Shown here in pieces: positions 1 through 10,084 of a stretch of DNA of 64,000 bases. The stretch spans positions 558,001-622,000 of the forward strand of contig NZ_CAMYKO010000005.1 of assembly GCF_947259025.1 (NCBI RefSeq), given 5' to 3'. The position numbers were made by a program, and so were the translations under genes. Each line of letters starts with the position of its first letter. Positions within the stretch are counted from its first letter, which is position 1. Source of the stretch: an uncultured Methylophaga sp. Its GTDB lineage: Bacteria > Pseudomonadota > Gammaproteobacteria > Nitrosococcales > Methylophagaceae. Under the pieces are notes generated by a model. That model had not been told where the DNA came from. It saw nothing but the letters and a program-made list of their open reading frames with translations, and made no database searches.

Positions 1-848
1 TCGCAGGCATAGCCCGTCAATTCACCCACTCGAGTATCAAACTCGGCATTGGCCAGTAGCGAGGCCATCCAGCCGGACTCGTCAATCAACTGACGTAGGC
101 GCTGTTCTGCATCACCGGCCATATTGTCGATAAAAGCCTGCTCGGCCACCACGCCGACCGAAGCGCGCCCTTCGTTGAAGGGAATCAGCCAGTACCAGAC
201 ATCGCGGTGCTCCGGGTGAACAGTAATCAGGATTTTATTACGGTCATAACGCTCATCCACGATATTATCCTGGATGTGGGTAAACAAGGAGGTTCTTGGC
301 GGGAATGTGGTCGGTTTTTCCAGATCGAGTAAACGTGGCAGTACACGGCCATAACCACTGGCATCGAGCACAAATCGTGCGCTAAGTTCTTCGATAGCGC
401 CGTTTTCATTTTCAACAACAACACGGGCGCAGTCTGCTTCATACTGGAAGTCAGTCACTGTCTGACCATAGCGAAAACTGACGCCTTGTGCTTCAGCAGT
501 ATCTGCCAGAATTTTATCGAAACGGTCTCGCTGCACCTGATATGTGGTGCCCCAGCCCTCAGTAAACTTTTCATTAAAATCAAAAAATTCGTAGCGTTCG
601 CCACAACTGAAAGCAGCCCCGTCTTTAAACTGGAAACCCGCGGCCTCCACAGCCTCAAGCATATTGGCCTGCTCCAGAAAACGCATGCTCTGTGGCAGAA
701 GGCTCTCGCCGATAGAAAATCGCGGAAAGTGCGTACGCTCCAGCACCAGAACCCGGTAATTTCGCTGGTTCAGCAAGGCTGCGGCCAGTGATCCTGATGG
801 CCCGGCACCAATAACGATCACATCATAGTCTGCTTGAAACTGCTTCAA
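1..848 (-). CDS. FAD-dependent oxidoreductase / tryptophan-halogenase-like protein, C-terminal part beyond window edge
   Basis: Minus-strand open frame from a TTG start at 848; translation LKQFQADYDVIVIGAGPSGSLAAALLNQRNYRVLVLERTHFPRFSIGESL has a Rossmann GxGxxG and halogenase-like ERxxFPRFxIGESL; no stop before position 1. Not in the supplied ORF track. Confidence 0.8.
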   Translation of the reverse strand, partial: MKQFQADYDVIVIGAGPSGSLAAALLNQRNYRVLVLERTHFPRFSIGESLLPQSMRFLEQANMLEAVEAAGFQFKDGAAFSCGERYEFFDFNEKFTEGWGTTYQVQRDRFDKILADTAEAQGVSFRYGQTVTDFQYEADCARVVVENENGAIEELSARFVLDASGYGRVLPRLLDLEKPTTFPPRTSLFTHIQDNIVDERYDRNKILITVHPEHRDVWYWLIPFNEGRASVGVVAEQAFIDNMAGDAEQRLRQLIDESGWMASLLANAEFDTRVGELTGYAC

Positions 849-3156
849 GACTCTCTCCCTGAGTGTGTGTCTGGCGCAATAAAGTCGCCAGAATCCAAAC
901 AAATGTCAGCCCCAGTAATACCGTGAGTCCAAAATGAACCAGCACCGGTGTCTGGCTTAAAGCCAGTAAACCAAAGGCCATTAAACTGGTCACCACCGAC
1001 ATGGTGACGGCAAGCCATGTCTGTCGGGCTTGCCGGGTTTCTGTCAGAAATATGCCCATATCCATGCCAATCCCCAGCACCAGAAAAAGGGCAATGGTGT
1101 GAAACAGGTTGATGCCCGGGAGCAATACCATCAGCACTGCCAGGGTATAAATTGAGGCCAGCATTGGGGGCAGCACAATTCGACAGGCGGCTATTCTATA
1201 TCGACAGGCCAGAATCAAAAAGACCGCTAAATAAGAAAAAGAGACCCAGACAGAAATATGTTGCCGGTATTTGTGCATAAGGCTTGAAATAGCATCGACC
1301 TGATCTACCAATATGACTTCGGGGACTTGCTGTTTCAACGGCGCCAAATCAGCGTCGCTCAATGTCTGCGATGAGGCAAAACTGATGACCGTCGCTTTCT
1401 GCTCTGGAAGGCTGGAAATGATTTGAGCGTCAGTGGTACTGAACATTTCGCCCTCATTCGACGCTGGCAACATGATCCGGTCAGAAGCTGAATCAAATGT
1501 TTCCCTGGCGCTTTGCAGCACTGAGTTTGAAAGTCCCAGTGCCTCAAACAAGGCTGCCAGCTCTTTTTGATAAAGCTTGGCGGTTCTGTCCAGGTTCTGC
1601 TGTTGCTGTTTGATGCTTGGTAATGCATCAGATACCAGACGGTAGCGTTCGATAAGCCCTGCTGATTGCATCGCCTCCAGTCCGGGCTTTACTGCTCGCT
1701 CCTTATCCAGGCAGGACTGCAGTTGCTGGCAGGGTAATAACAAAAACTGTGTGCTGCTGTTATAGCCCAACAGATTCTGCACGCGCTTTTCCTGTTCCAG
1801 CAAAGCCGGTGGCGAGGTCTGTAACAGGCGAATATCGTCCTCGGCCTGACCGTTGTAGATCAGCCCCAGCGACACAAGAGTGAGTATCGTCAATATCACG
1901 CCGATTGATTTAGGATGGTCATTAAAACTGGGTAGCTGACTTTGCCAGTTGGTCAGCCATTTCGCCGCTTTAAAGCTGGAAGAGGCATCATCGCGAGCCA
2001 GCAAGGGCAGCCACAGCACCACCGTCAACCAGGCAGCGATCAGCCCAGCCACTGAAAAAACGGCCATCTGCCTGAGCCCCGGGAATGGCGTCAGGGCCTG
2101 AGCTGCATAGGCCAGGACACTCGACACCAGCCCCAACAACAAGCCGGGTAAAATCCGCTGAATCACACGCCGATGCACCTGCCTCTCGCATAAGAAATGC
2201 AAGGCATAATCGATAGCCACACCAATCAGCCCGGCACCGAAGGCAAACGTCACGATATGAACCTGTTCAAACACCAGAAAGGCTATCGCTGTGGCGACCG
2301 TGCATCCCACCACAATGGGCAACAGCAATAAAGCCACTGCCCGCCACTGTCTGAACACCCAGAGCATCAGGGCCACAATCCCCAGCAAAGAGCCCAGGCC
2401 AATGGTCGACATTTCCTTTTGTGCCTGTTCAGCACCGGCATGGGCATGAATCAACAGGCCCGCGCTTTGAATGGAAACGCCCTGCTCAGCCATATCCGGT
2501 GATAGCGGTTGATAGGCATTCAACACTGCTTGCTGAGTGGCGATGGAAAAGGCATCGGCAGCCAGCTCGACAATAATCAAATACGTTGATGGCGACTTTT
2601 TAAGTTGCAGATAACCCTCATCGGCCACCACCTGAATATCATCCGTGCCTTCTGCCAGCCACGAATCCAGCAAACCAAAAGGGTCTGAAATCAGGTCGCC
2701 TCTGCCGCCAGCCAGGGGGCTGATAATTTTGGCCAGCGCACGCTGTCTGAGTGACTGTGTTTCTCCGGCATCAATCCTCTCGGCAATATCATCGGTTAAT
2801 AAGGCATAGCGATAAGGAAATACATTCTCTTCTATCTGACGAAGTCGCGCTCCCTCTAACTGCCAGGTGACAGACGCCACCTCGGGCAAGTCCGTCAATT
2901 GCGCTGCCAGACGCTTCACTTGTCGTTGGCGCAGGGTTTTATCTTCAGACTCGACCAGTAGCAACAGGCGTTTGGAGAATTGGCCACCCATTTTTTCCGA
3001 GGCTGCTTTAACTATCGGCTGTTGCTCAGATGCCGGCAATAGACTCATCATGCTGGTGTCTATGACCGGCCGCTGAAACAACGCCAGCACCACTAAAGCG
3101 AGTAAAGTTAACAACCACCCTGCGGCGAGGGCTTTAACGAGATAACGCGAGGACAT
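823..3156 (-). CDS. MMPL/RND-family exporter (ApeM-like)
   Basis: 777 aa, two sets of TM helices, MMPL-like GIAIDYALHFL and GIGMDMGIFL motifs. Confidence 0.85.
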   Translation of the reverse strand: MSSRYLVKALAAGWLLTLLALVVLALFQRPVIDTSMMSLLPASEQQPIVKAASEKMGGQFSKRLLLLVESEDKTLRQRQVKRLAAQLTDLPEVASVTWQLEGARLRQIEENVFPYRYALLTDDIAERIDAGETQSLRQRALAKIISPLAGGRGDLISDPFGLLDSWLAEGTDDIQVVADEGYLQLKKSPSTYLIIVELAADAFSIATQQAVLNAYQPLSPDMAEQGVSIQSAGLLIHAHAGAEQAQKEMSTIGLGSLLGIVALMLWVFRQWRAVALLLLPIVVGCTVATAIAFLVFEQVHIVTFAFGAGLIGVAIDYALHFLCERQVHRRVIQRILPGLLLGLVSSVLAYAAQALTPFPGLRQMAVFSVAGLIAAWLTVVLWLPLLARDDASSSFKAAKWLTNWQSQLPSFNDHPKSIGVILTILTLVSLGLIYNGQAEDDIRLLQTSPPALLEQEKRVQNLLGYNSSTQFLLLPCQQLQSCLDKERAVKPGLEAMQSAGLIERYRLVSDALPSIKQQQQNLDRTAKLYQKELAALFEALGLSNSVLQSARETFDSASDRIMLPASNEGEMFSTTDAQIISSLPEQKATVISFASSQTLSDADLAPLKQQVPEVILVDQVDAISSLMHKYRQHISVWVSFSYLAVFLILACRYRIAACRIVLPPMLASIYTLAVLMVLLPGINLFHTIALFLVLGIGMDMGIFLTETRQARQTWLAVTMSVVTSLMAFGLLALSQTPVLVHFGLTVLLGLTFVWILATLLRQTHTQGESLEAVSSRL

Positions 3157-3719
3157 TACTGATTTAAGTTGCTGAGAACAATATGAGTTTGATCGCCATT
3201 GCGTTCCAGCAAAGTGATCTCTCGTAACAGCTTATCCCCTGCCAACTCGACCGAAGAAATACTATTTTTGAGCACGTCGTTTCTGGGCGTTAGAGTCACG
3301 GTCCAGTCTTGACCGGACTGCTGACCGTTGGCAAAAAAGTAGTCCGATAATGAATACCAATCAGCGGTCATCACAGCAAAAAAGATGGTGCTCATGACTT
3401 TGACCGTGGGGTTTGTATCCGCCTCAATGGTTAGTGCGTTTTCCCCGTCCTGACGACTGATGATCAGGTCAGGCGTCATGACCAGCTCATCGGCAATCGG
3501 CTTTTCGGTTACCCAGCGAATATGCTCATCACGCTGATAATCAAATTGGCCTTCGGAAACAATGACAGCATCAATTTCACCCAGCGTTTTTTCCTGCCTG
3601 AAATCGCCCTGCAATGTGTGCGGCGAGTCAGTCAGCTTGTCCAGCAGATCATAGGAGAGTTCTGCATTAACGGCTATTGACGTTAGGCTTAACAGCAGCA
3701 GTACCACAAAGCGCATCAT
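3156..3719 (-). CDS. LolA-like outer membrane lipoprotein carrier-family protein
   Basis: Signal peptide, LQGDFRQEKTLGEID motif, adjacent to MMPL gene. Confidence 0.75.
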   Translation of the reverse strand: MMRFVVLLLLSLTSIAVNAELSYDLLDKLTDSPHTLQGDFRQEKTLGEIDAVIVSEGQFDYQRDEHIRWVTEKPIADELVMTPDLIISRQDGENALTIEADTNPTVKVMSTIFFAVMTADWYSLSDYFFANGQQSGQDWTVTLTPRNDVLKNSISSVELAGDKLLREITLLERNGDQTHIVLSNLNQ

Positions 3720-4123
3720 GGCTCCAGCCCCAGTTTATGAAACAACACGGCCGGCGAGGCAAACTGCATCTCCTCATCACGCATATCAACAGCGACCTGA
3801 ACGGTATAACCTTTGGTCAGCCGTTTCCCCGTTTCCAGGTCCTGTATCTGGTAGTTGATTTTCAGACGGTTTTCCCATTCCACCAGCTCGGCTATCACTT
3901 TGATTTTCTGTTGAAATGCCAGCGGCTGCGCATAACGAACGCGTAAATCGATCACCGGCCAGGCATAGCCCGATGCTTCCATTTGCGGGTAGTTGTAGTC
4001 GATTTCGTCGAGCAGCTTACAACGGGCAATCTCAAAATATTTCACATAGTGTCCATGCCATGCCACTCGCATCACATCGACGTCATGAAAAGGAATTTCT
4101 ATGATGGCTTCTGCCTTTATCAC
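3716..4123 (-). CDS. Acyl-CoA thioesterase, 4HBT/hot-dog family
   Basis: FHDVDVMRVAWHGHYVKYFEIAR motif. Confidence 0.8.
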   Translation of the reverse strand: MIKAEAIIEIPFHDVDVMRVAWHGHYVKYFEIARCKLLDEIDYNYPQMEASGYAWPVIDLRVRYAQPLAFQQKIKVIAELVEWENRLKINYQIQDLETGKRLTKGYTVQVAVDMRDEEMQFASPAVLFHKLGLEP

Positions 4124-5070
4124 TGTGACTCCTCGTTGTTTTCTGTGCTGGCTGTTGAGCTTGTCCAGAAAGGATAGAAATTAAACCATTGCAATGGTGC
4201 CAGGTACGCATGGGCTGCCAGGCGATCAGCATAACGCTGCTGAGCCTGCTGAATGATGGCTGTGCGTTGTTTGCGACTGGCTTCAATGCGAGTGGCAAAC
4301 TGTTCAATATGAATTTGATAACGTTGTTCGTGTTTCAGGCAGAACATTAAAAACACCGGGCACTTCAATAAACTGGCCAGAATAAACGCGCCCTGGGGAA
4401 GCGCCGCTTTTTCACCCAGAAAATCAACCTCCGACACCCTTTGCTGTCCGGTGACCGGCGTTCTGTCACCGGCAATCACCAGATATTCACCGGCTTCCAC
4501 TCTTTCAGACATCAGCATGGCAAAGGCCGGACTCATTTCGGTGACCTGGTACATTTCAATCTGATCACTGGCGCCCATTTTTTTCATCAGGGCATTAAAT
4601 TTCTCAGCATGCTGGGTATAGACCAGCAAGGTGAGCCTCAGTCCCGGCTGCTGATGTGCCAGTGCATTAGAGACTTCGGTATTGCCCAGGTGAGAAACAA
4701 CAATAATGCCGCCTTGCTGTTGTTCCAGCGCCTGTTCGAACAGGCCATCACTGACAAAGCTGATATCGTCCAGGTTGATGTGCCCGCTCCAGGCAAGCAG
4801 CTTATCCAGCAGAATGTCACCAAACATCAGAAAATGCCGGAATGAGGACAATTGCCCCAAGTCCGGATAGGTGTCGGACAAACGTTGCAAATACTGTTTC
4901 GATGCCTGCCGTGCTTGCTTTCTGCTCAGGAAATAATAGCTGATGACCGGAAACAGGCCGATACGGAACCCCCAGCGGCCAAAAACTCGGTAGATCAGTA
5001 ACAGAATGCGCATTCCCAGCACAGTGCCGGACTCTGCGATGCGAGACCAGTGAGGCGATGAATCAGCCAT
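4120..5070 (-). CDS. Lipid A biosynthesis-type (LpxL/HtrB-like) acyltransferase
   Basis: VVSHLGNTEVSNAL (HxxxxE-like) and AGDRTPV motifs; overlaps neighbours by a few bp. Confidence 0.75.
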   Translation of the reverse strand: MADSSPHWSRIAESGTVLGMRILLLIYRVFGRWGFRIGLFPVISYYFLSRKQARQASKQYLQRLSDTYPDLGQLSSFRHFLMFGDILLDKLLAWSGHINLDDISFVSDGLFEQALEQQQGGIIVVSHLGNTEVSNALAHQQPGLRLTLLVYTQHAEKFNALMKKMGASDQIEMYQVTEMSPAFAMLMSERVEAGEYLVIAGDRTPVTGQQRVSEVDFLGEKAALPQGAFILASLLKCPVFLMFCLKHEQRYQIHIEQFATRIEASRKQRTAIIQQAQQRYADRLAAHAYLAPLQWFNFYPFWTSSTASTENNEESQ

Positions 5071-5812
5071 GTAGTTTCCGCCAGAGTAACCGGGGCAAGC
5101 GCGCTAACATGCCAAAGAACAGGCGTGTGTGCATGAGCGTGATGAGGCTATTGTCTTTCCACAACAGAAAATGTGAAACCCCGTCTATCGGGTATAGCAC
5201 CCGGGTTGGGATATTAATAATATCAGGGTATCGCCAGAACCAACGCACAATAATCTCCGGATCGAAATCCATCCTGTTACCGCAAGACTCGAGCAAAGGG
5301 ACGACCCGCATGAGTGGGTAAACACGAAAACCGCACATGCTGTCCTTGATGGTGAATGACAGGGTGTTAATCCAGATCCAGATATGGGTCAGATAACGAC
5401 TGTACAAGCGCAGCCTGGGCACAGATTTATCATACTGAGGGTAGCCTGTAACCAGGGACTGTGGCGAGGCCTGGGCTTGGGCAATAAAACTGGCTATATC
5501 GTCAATGTCATGCTGACCATCAGCATCAACCTGCAAGCCATGGCTGTAACCCGCCCGCTGCAACCATCGCAGGCCGGCCTTGACCGCTGCACCTTTACCA
5601 CCATTCACGGGCAGTCGGTGCAGGAAGACGCGCTCGGGCTGTTGTTCAGCCAATTGCTGTAGTACATCTTGACACGGCTTATCGCTGCCATCATCCACCA
5701 GCAAAATCGGCAACCCACTGTTCAACACCTGTTCAAGTGTTACCGTTATCGCCGCTTCATGGTTATACACGGGGATAAGGACAGCCGGCAGAAAAACATT
5801 ATCAGGCTGCAT
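5063..5812 (-). CDS. Glycosyltransferase family 2
   Basis: LIPVYNHEAAI, LLVDDGS, DADGQHD motifs; start set at MQPDNVFLP (ORF opens at 5887). Confidence 0.85.
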   Translation of the reverse strand: MQPDNVFLPAVLIPVYNHEAAITVTLEQVLNSGLPILLVDDGSDKPCQDVLQQLAEQQPERVFLHRLPVNGGKGAAVKAGLRWLQRAGYSHGLQVDADGQHDIDDIASFIAQAQASPQSLVTGYPQYDKSVPRLRLYSRYLTHIWIWINTLSFTIKDSMCGFRVYPLMRVVPLLESCGNRMDFDPEIIVRWFWRYPDIINIPTRVLYPIDGVSHFLLWKDNSLITLMHTRLFFGMLARLPRLLWRKLHG

Positions 5813-7481
5813 AGCAAAGCCTGCCACTGGAATGAATACCCTGTTCTGACTTGAACGTAAAATGGAGCTTGGCTTTGTCCTTGTCAAAACGCAATTGCAG
5901 CAGGAAGGTTTGCCCTGGCGTCAGTAACTGTTGAAACTTGACTGCTTCCAGACGGATGAAGTGGCCCTTAATAGCAAAATAATCCTGCCCGTATTTGGCC
6001 GCCCAGTGCACTTGCGTGATGCCGGGTAGGATAGCCTGCTCTTCAAAATGCCCCTTAAAGAACATCAGATCGCTGCCTAGCTCACAAGACAAACAGATTT
6101 CACCAGCTTGCTCCTGCTTATTCAAGACCTTAGGCCAGTTAGTTGTTATATCTTCAAATTGATCTTCGAGTAATTTCATGGTGGTTTTGCCCTGGGTATT
6201 CACTGGCAACTGTGCGACAAAGCGCCACCTGCGGGGAAGCAGCACCGGCTCAAAGTGTCCGGCAAGGTTTTGCTTGAGTTGCTGAATAAAGGCTTTACGG
6301 CCAAGTGCCTGCAGCCTTTCCAATCCCTGTGTTGATAGCACGGCAACAATCGCTGTCTCCGTACGTTTACGCGTTAATACCAGCGCCCGGACCTGGTCAA
6401 AGTGATTCAGCGTGACTAATTGCTGCTCAAGTTGGGTGAGTGACAGTCGTTTGCCTTCCACTTTCACGATCTGGTCAACGCGTCCCAGCAATGAAAACAG
6501 ACCCGCGTCACTGAACTGGACCCGATCAGCCAAATCCACGGCTTTGCTATGCCCCATCATGCTGACCTGCAATGTCTGCTCAGGACTCAGGCTTAATTCA
6601 ATATGTGATAACGCTCGCCAGAGGGCATCCTGTTCAGATTGTTGCTGACACCGCCAGGCAATGGCGCCGGTCTCGGTACTACCATAGATTTCTGTGACTT
6701 CAGAATCCAAGCAGCTTGAGACGGTCATGCTGTCATGACGCTGCAGGGGGGCAGCCGAGGAAAACACCTGCTGACAATCCGCTTTAACCTCGTGCCAGTC
6801 CTGCTCTGTGTTCATTCTGGACAAGTGCGCGGGGCTCGACACCAGCGTGAATCGCCCATATTTTTTGGCCATGCTGATCAAATCTTCAGGATAATCCTGC
6901 AGGTATTTACTGAAAGCCTGCTGATAACAAAATGGCCGCAGCAGGCGAAATACGATGCCGTAGAGATGGTGATGAGTGACCGTGGTCAGCACCACATCGC
7001 TTTGCTTGTGCAAATGGTCTAGGGCTGTGAGCTCAAGTTCCAGCTCGGCGAGGGTCTTGGCCACCCTTTTCGGCTCACCGCTCGAGCCAGAGGTGAATAT
7101 CTGCAGCGCCGTGTAATCCTTATCAATCACTTGCCAGTCTGGTTCAGCGGCCTGTTCTGATGGCTGTATAACGGCAGCATCAAACTCACCGATAAATCCC
7201 TCTACTTTGCTGGCTAACATAGCCTCTGTGCCTGGCAGTTTATCCCCGGCCACTACCGCTGTCTTGGACAGTTGCCATAATGCCAGTAGCATCGCCAGAA
7301 ACTCCGAAGCATCTGAATGATAGACCGCCCAGAGCTTGGCTTGCTCTTGTTCAAGCACATGTACCCAGTCAGCGACTCGCTGACGAAAGCTATGCCAGTC
7401 GGTGTCCTGCTCACCGCCCACGGCAAGCAAGGTATTGTCTGTTTGCTGCCACCAGCGTGATAGTGGAAAAGGATTTGTCAT
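5802..7481 (-). CDS. AMP-dependent acyl-ACP/acyl-CoA synthetase fused to a C-terminal ApeI/FabZ-like hot-dog dehydratase domain
   Basis: IFTSGSSGEPKRVAKT and EIYGSTETGAIAWR (adenylation), then FFKGHFEEQAILPGITQVHWA (dehydratase); start set at MTNPFPLSRWW. Confidence 0.8.
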   Translation of the reverse strand: MTNPFPLSRWWQQTDNTLLAVGGEQDTDWHSFRQRVADWVHVLEQEQAKLWAVYHSDASEFLAMLLALWQLSKTAVVAGDKLPGTEAMLASKVEGFIGEFDAAVIQPSEQAAEPDWQVIDKDYTALQIFTSGSSGEPKRVAKTLAELELELTALDHLHKQSDVVLTTVTHHHLYGIVFRLLRPFCYQQAFSKYLQDYPEDLISMAKKYGRFTLVSSPAHLSRMNTEQDWHEVKADCQQVFSSAAPLQRHDSMTVSSCLDSEVTEIYGSTETGAIAWRCQQQSEQDALWRALSHIELSLSPEQTLQVSMMGHSKAVDLADRVQFSDAGLFSLLGRVDQIVKVEGKRLSLTQLEQQLVTLNHFDQVRALVLTRKRTETAIVAVLSTQGLERLQALGRKAFIQQLKQNLAGHFEPVLLPRRWRFVAQLPVNTQGKTTMKLLEDQFEDITTNWPKVLNKQEQAGEICLSCELGSDLMFFKGHFEEQAILPGITQVHWAAKYGQDYFAIKGHFIRLEAVKFQQLLTPGQTFLLQLRFDKDKAKLHFTFKSEQGIHSSGRLCYAA

Positions 7482-8026
7482 GTCGCTCTGGCCCTGACTC
7501 GTTGGCGAATGAGCCATTCTGCCGAGAACATCACCGCTACCAGCCCATAGGCAATCACGCCGTTATAGAGCAGCCAGGTTTGTTCATCAGCCCATATAAC
7601 CGTCGCTGCTGAGATGCTGGCATTGACCGCAAAAAACACACACCAGGCCTGGGTCACCTGTCTGGTATAAGTCACTGCAGACGCAGGCAGATTGGCTTCT
7701 CGTATTCTTGCAATGCGCTCGATGACTGGCATGCCTGAAAACAAGCTGGAGGCAAACACGAATAATAAGCTCAGATTAATGACCACCGGGTATATTTTCA
7801 GCCCCTCACTGACACTGAAGGCTGCCATTACTGCCAATATGGTCATCACAAAGGCCAATGCCGCGCTCCGCTCAAAGCCTTTTTTTGCCGACCAGACCCT
7901 GATTATCAGCAATACTGCGAGCAATATCACCAGCGCTGACTGATGACCTGACTGCAGCCCCCAGTAGACGACAAACGGATAGGCCACGGACATCAGGATG
8001 AGAAGCAGCTTCACAACAGGTGGCAT
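7478..8026 (-). CDS. COG4648-like integral membrane protein (ApeG-like)
   Basis: 182 aa, multiple TM helices, position in APE-type cluster. Confidence 0.65.
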   Translation of the reverse strand: MPPVVKLLLILMSVAYPFVVYWGLQSGHQSALVILLAVLLIIRVWSAKKGFERSAALAFVMTILAVMAAFSVSEGLKIYPVVINLSLLFVFASSLFSGMPVIERIARIREANLPASAVTYTRQVTQAWCVFFAVNASISAATVIWADEQTWLLYNGVIAYGLVAVMFSAEWLIRQRVRARAT

Positions 8027-8031
8027 GGCGC

Positions 8032-8280
8032 TCAGGCGTTCAGTAACTTATCGACCTGCTCGACGATGTCCTGCACTGTACGCACCATCTTGAAATCATC
8101 GGGCTGGATTTTCTTCTTGGTCATTTTTCGTAATTCAATCACGAGATCCACAGCATCAATACTGTCGATATCCAGATCTTCATACAGATTGGATTCGGGA
8201 CTGATATCGTCGGCTGGAATTTCAAATAGCTCCTCAAAAACCGATACTACTCTCTCGTATATTTCTTCTTGGCTTTTCAT
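8032..8280 (-). CDS. Acyl carrier protein
   Basis: 82 aa, DLDIDSIDAVDLV phosphopantetheine site. Confidence 0.9.
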   Translation of the reverse strand: MKSQEEIYERVVSVFEELFEIPADDISPESNLYEDLDIDSIDAVDLVIELRKMTKKKIQPDDFKMVRTVQDIVEQVDKLLNA

Positions 8281-8290
8281 CTGGGTGACT

Positions 8291-8551
8291 CTATTTGGTT
8301 CGTTTCTCTTCCACCAGGGAGGCTAATGCGTTGACGCTGGCAAAATGCTGACGTGTCTCATCTGAGTCAGCCTTTAGTTTGATACCGTAGCGTTTTTGCA
8401 AGGCTAAACCGATTTCCAGCGCATCAATCGAATCCAGGCCCAAACCATCTACAAACAGCGGCTCGGAACTGTCGATATCATCAAGCTCAATATCTTCAAG
8501 CTCAAGGCTGTCAATAATCATTTGTTTTATTTCGTTATGCAGATCGTTCAC
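8291..8551 (-). CDS. Acyl carrier protein (second)
   Basis: 86 aa, DGLGLDSIDALEI phosphopantetheine site. Confidence 0.9.
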   Translation of the reverse strand: MNDLHNEIKQMIIDSLELEDIELDDIDSSEPLFVDGLGLDSIDALEIGLALQKRYGIKLKADSDETRQHFASVNALASLVEEKRTK

Positions 8552-9314
8552 GCAATCTTATCTCCTGATTAAAAAACTCGGATAACTCTCTGGTTAATGT
8601 TCTGGCTGCCACTGCGGGCTTATCCATCGCTGCATAGGGCGCCATTGAAATCGGCGCTTCGACGCGGATAGTGAAGTGCGGGCGTGAGGCCGGGACCTTG
8701 TACCAGGGCTGCCCCTTGGTCAGCGTGACCGGCTCACAGTAAATCAAAACCGGTGTGACCAATGCCTGGGTTCGTACCGCGACATTAGCGGCGCCGCGTT
8801 TCAGTTTCAAAGGCCGTCCCGGTACAGACCGTGTCCCCTCTGGGAAAACAATTAATGCATCACCCCGCTTAAAAGCAGCTTTAGCAGCATCTATCACATC
8901 GTCTGCAGATTCGTCGTTGACGATATAACCCGCGGCCTTAACCGCCCCACGGGTGAAAGGATTCTTCAACAATGCACTTTTCACTACACAATTTGCATTG
9001 GGCATTAGAGCAATCAAAAACACCACATCAATCAAGGAAGGATGATTCGCCAGCACCAACTGTGCCTGCTTGAGCTTATCAAGATCGTGGGTTTCGTAAG
9101 TCAGTACACCGAGGCTTTTCATCACCGTGATGTAAAAACGAAACAGATGATGAATGAGCGCTTTACCACGACGGTATCTCGTTTGCTCATCTGCTGAGAA
9201 AAGCAAAATAACAGGAACGATAAACAGCGGAATCAACAGGCCGCCAATGCCAAACAAAACAAAGCTGAGGCCTGTCGCGAACAGGCGCCAGAGTTGCGAA
9301 AGCCGCTTAAACAT
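8535..9314 (-). CDS. 1-acyl-sn-glycerol-3-phosphate acyltransferase-like (PlsC family)
   Basis: NHPSLIDV and FPEGTRSVPG motifs. Confidence 0.85.
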   Translation of the reverse strand: MFKRLSQLWRLFATGLSFVLFGIGGLLIPLFIVPVILLFSADEQTRYRRGKALIHHLFRFYITVMKSLGVLTYETHDLDKLKQAQLVLANHPSLIDVVFLIALMPNANCVVKSALLKNPFTRGAVKAAGYIVNDESADDVIDAAKAAFKRGDALIVFPEGTRSVPGRPLKLKRGAANVAVRTQALVTPVLIYCEPVTLTKGQPWYKVPASRPHFTIRVEAPISMAPYAAMDKPAVAARTLTRELSEFFNQEIRLRERSA

Positions 9315-10041
9315 TCAGTTCCCCTGACAGTAGCCAGCTACGCCCCCTGAATGGCAGGGTCAGTTGCTGTTTGCAGCCGCTGAGAAACGCAACCAGGTCG
9401 ATCATAGTCTGTTCTGAGGAGACTTCAGGCAGCGCATCATTGCTCTGCTCCAGCGTCAGCAAGCTGCCCTCTTCTGTTTCTCTGGTCAGTACAAAGGAAA
9501 TAGCGATCGGGAAAGGCAAGCTGTCTGAAAAGACTGTGTAGAGATCCGGCAGGGGCACATCATAAACAACGCAGAGTACCTGTTTGTAGCTCTGTAACTG
9601 AGCCACGGCCTCGTGAAAGGTGCTCAGTACCAGATTCTCTGTGCTGGCGATGGCCGTCATCGCCGACTGATCCTTTTTAGCTATCGATAACAGTCCGCCG
9701 ACGGCATTGTGAACTGCCAGGCTGAAACCGGTTGGTGACAATGGCTGATCACGGCCTATTTCCTCCAGCAGGGATAAAGTGAGCGGCGTATCGCCATGTC
9801 GTGAAGCAAACACCGTCGCTAACTGTTTATTGTCGAGGCGCAGGTTCAGTGCGGCGCGTGCCGCGTACTTGCCCAGGGTGCTGAAACGTCTTCTGAGCAG
9901 AGGAGGAATAGCTTTCAGGCTGGGAGAATAGTCATTCTGTGCTTCCCGCACAGCGCCGTCCTGAAACCAGGATCGCCATGACTCAATGTCCTCCATCCCT
10001 GGAGCCAATGCTGACCACGACTCCAGCTTTAACTTCATCAC
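9307..10041 (-). CDS. Beta-ketoacyl synthase chain length factor-like protein
   Basis: ATVFASRHGD, FSLAVHNAVGGLLSIA; typical first gene of APE-type clusters. Confidence 0.75.
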   Translation of the reverse strand: MMKLKLESWSALAPGMEDIESWRSWFQDGAVREAQNDYSPSLKAIPPLLRRRFSTLGKYAARAALNLRLDNKQLATVFASRHGDTPLTLSLLEEIGRDQPLSPTGFSLAVHNAVGGLLSIAKKDQSAMTAIASTENLVLSTFHEAVAQLQSYKQVLCVVYDVPLPDLYTVFSDSLPFPIAISFVLTRETEEGSLLTLEQSNDALPEVSSEQTMIDLVAFLSGCKQQLTLPFRGRSWLLSGELNV

Positions 10042-10084
10042 TCAACCCACCTCAGTAATTCGAATCCATTCAGGAAGTTGTCTT

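Noticed and set aside
486-791. 101-aa + strand ORF near window start
   Set aside because: Antisense to the FAD-dependent oxidoreductase frame, which has unmistakable GxGxxG and family motifs.
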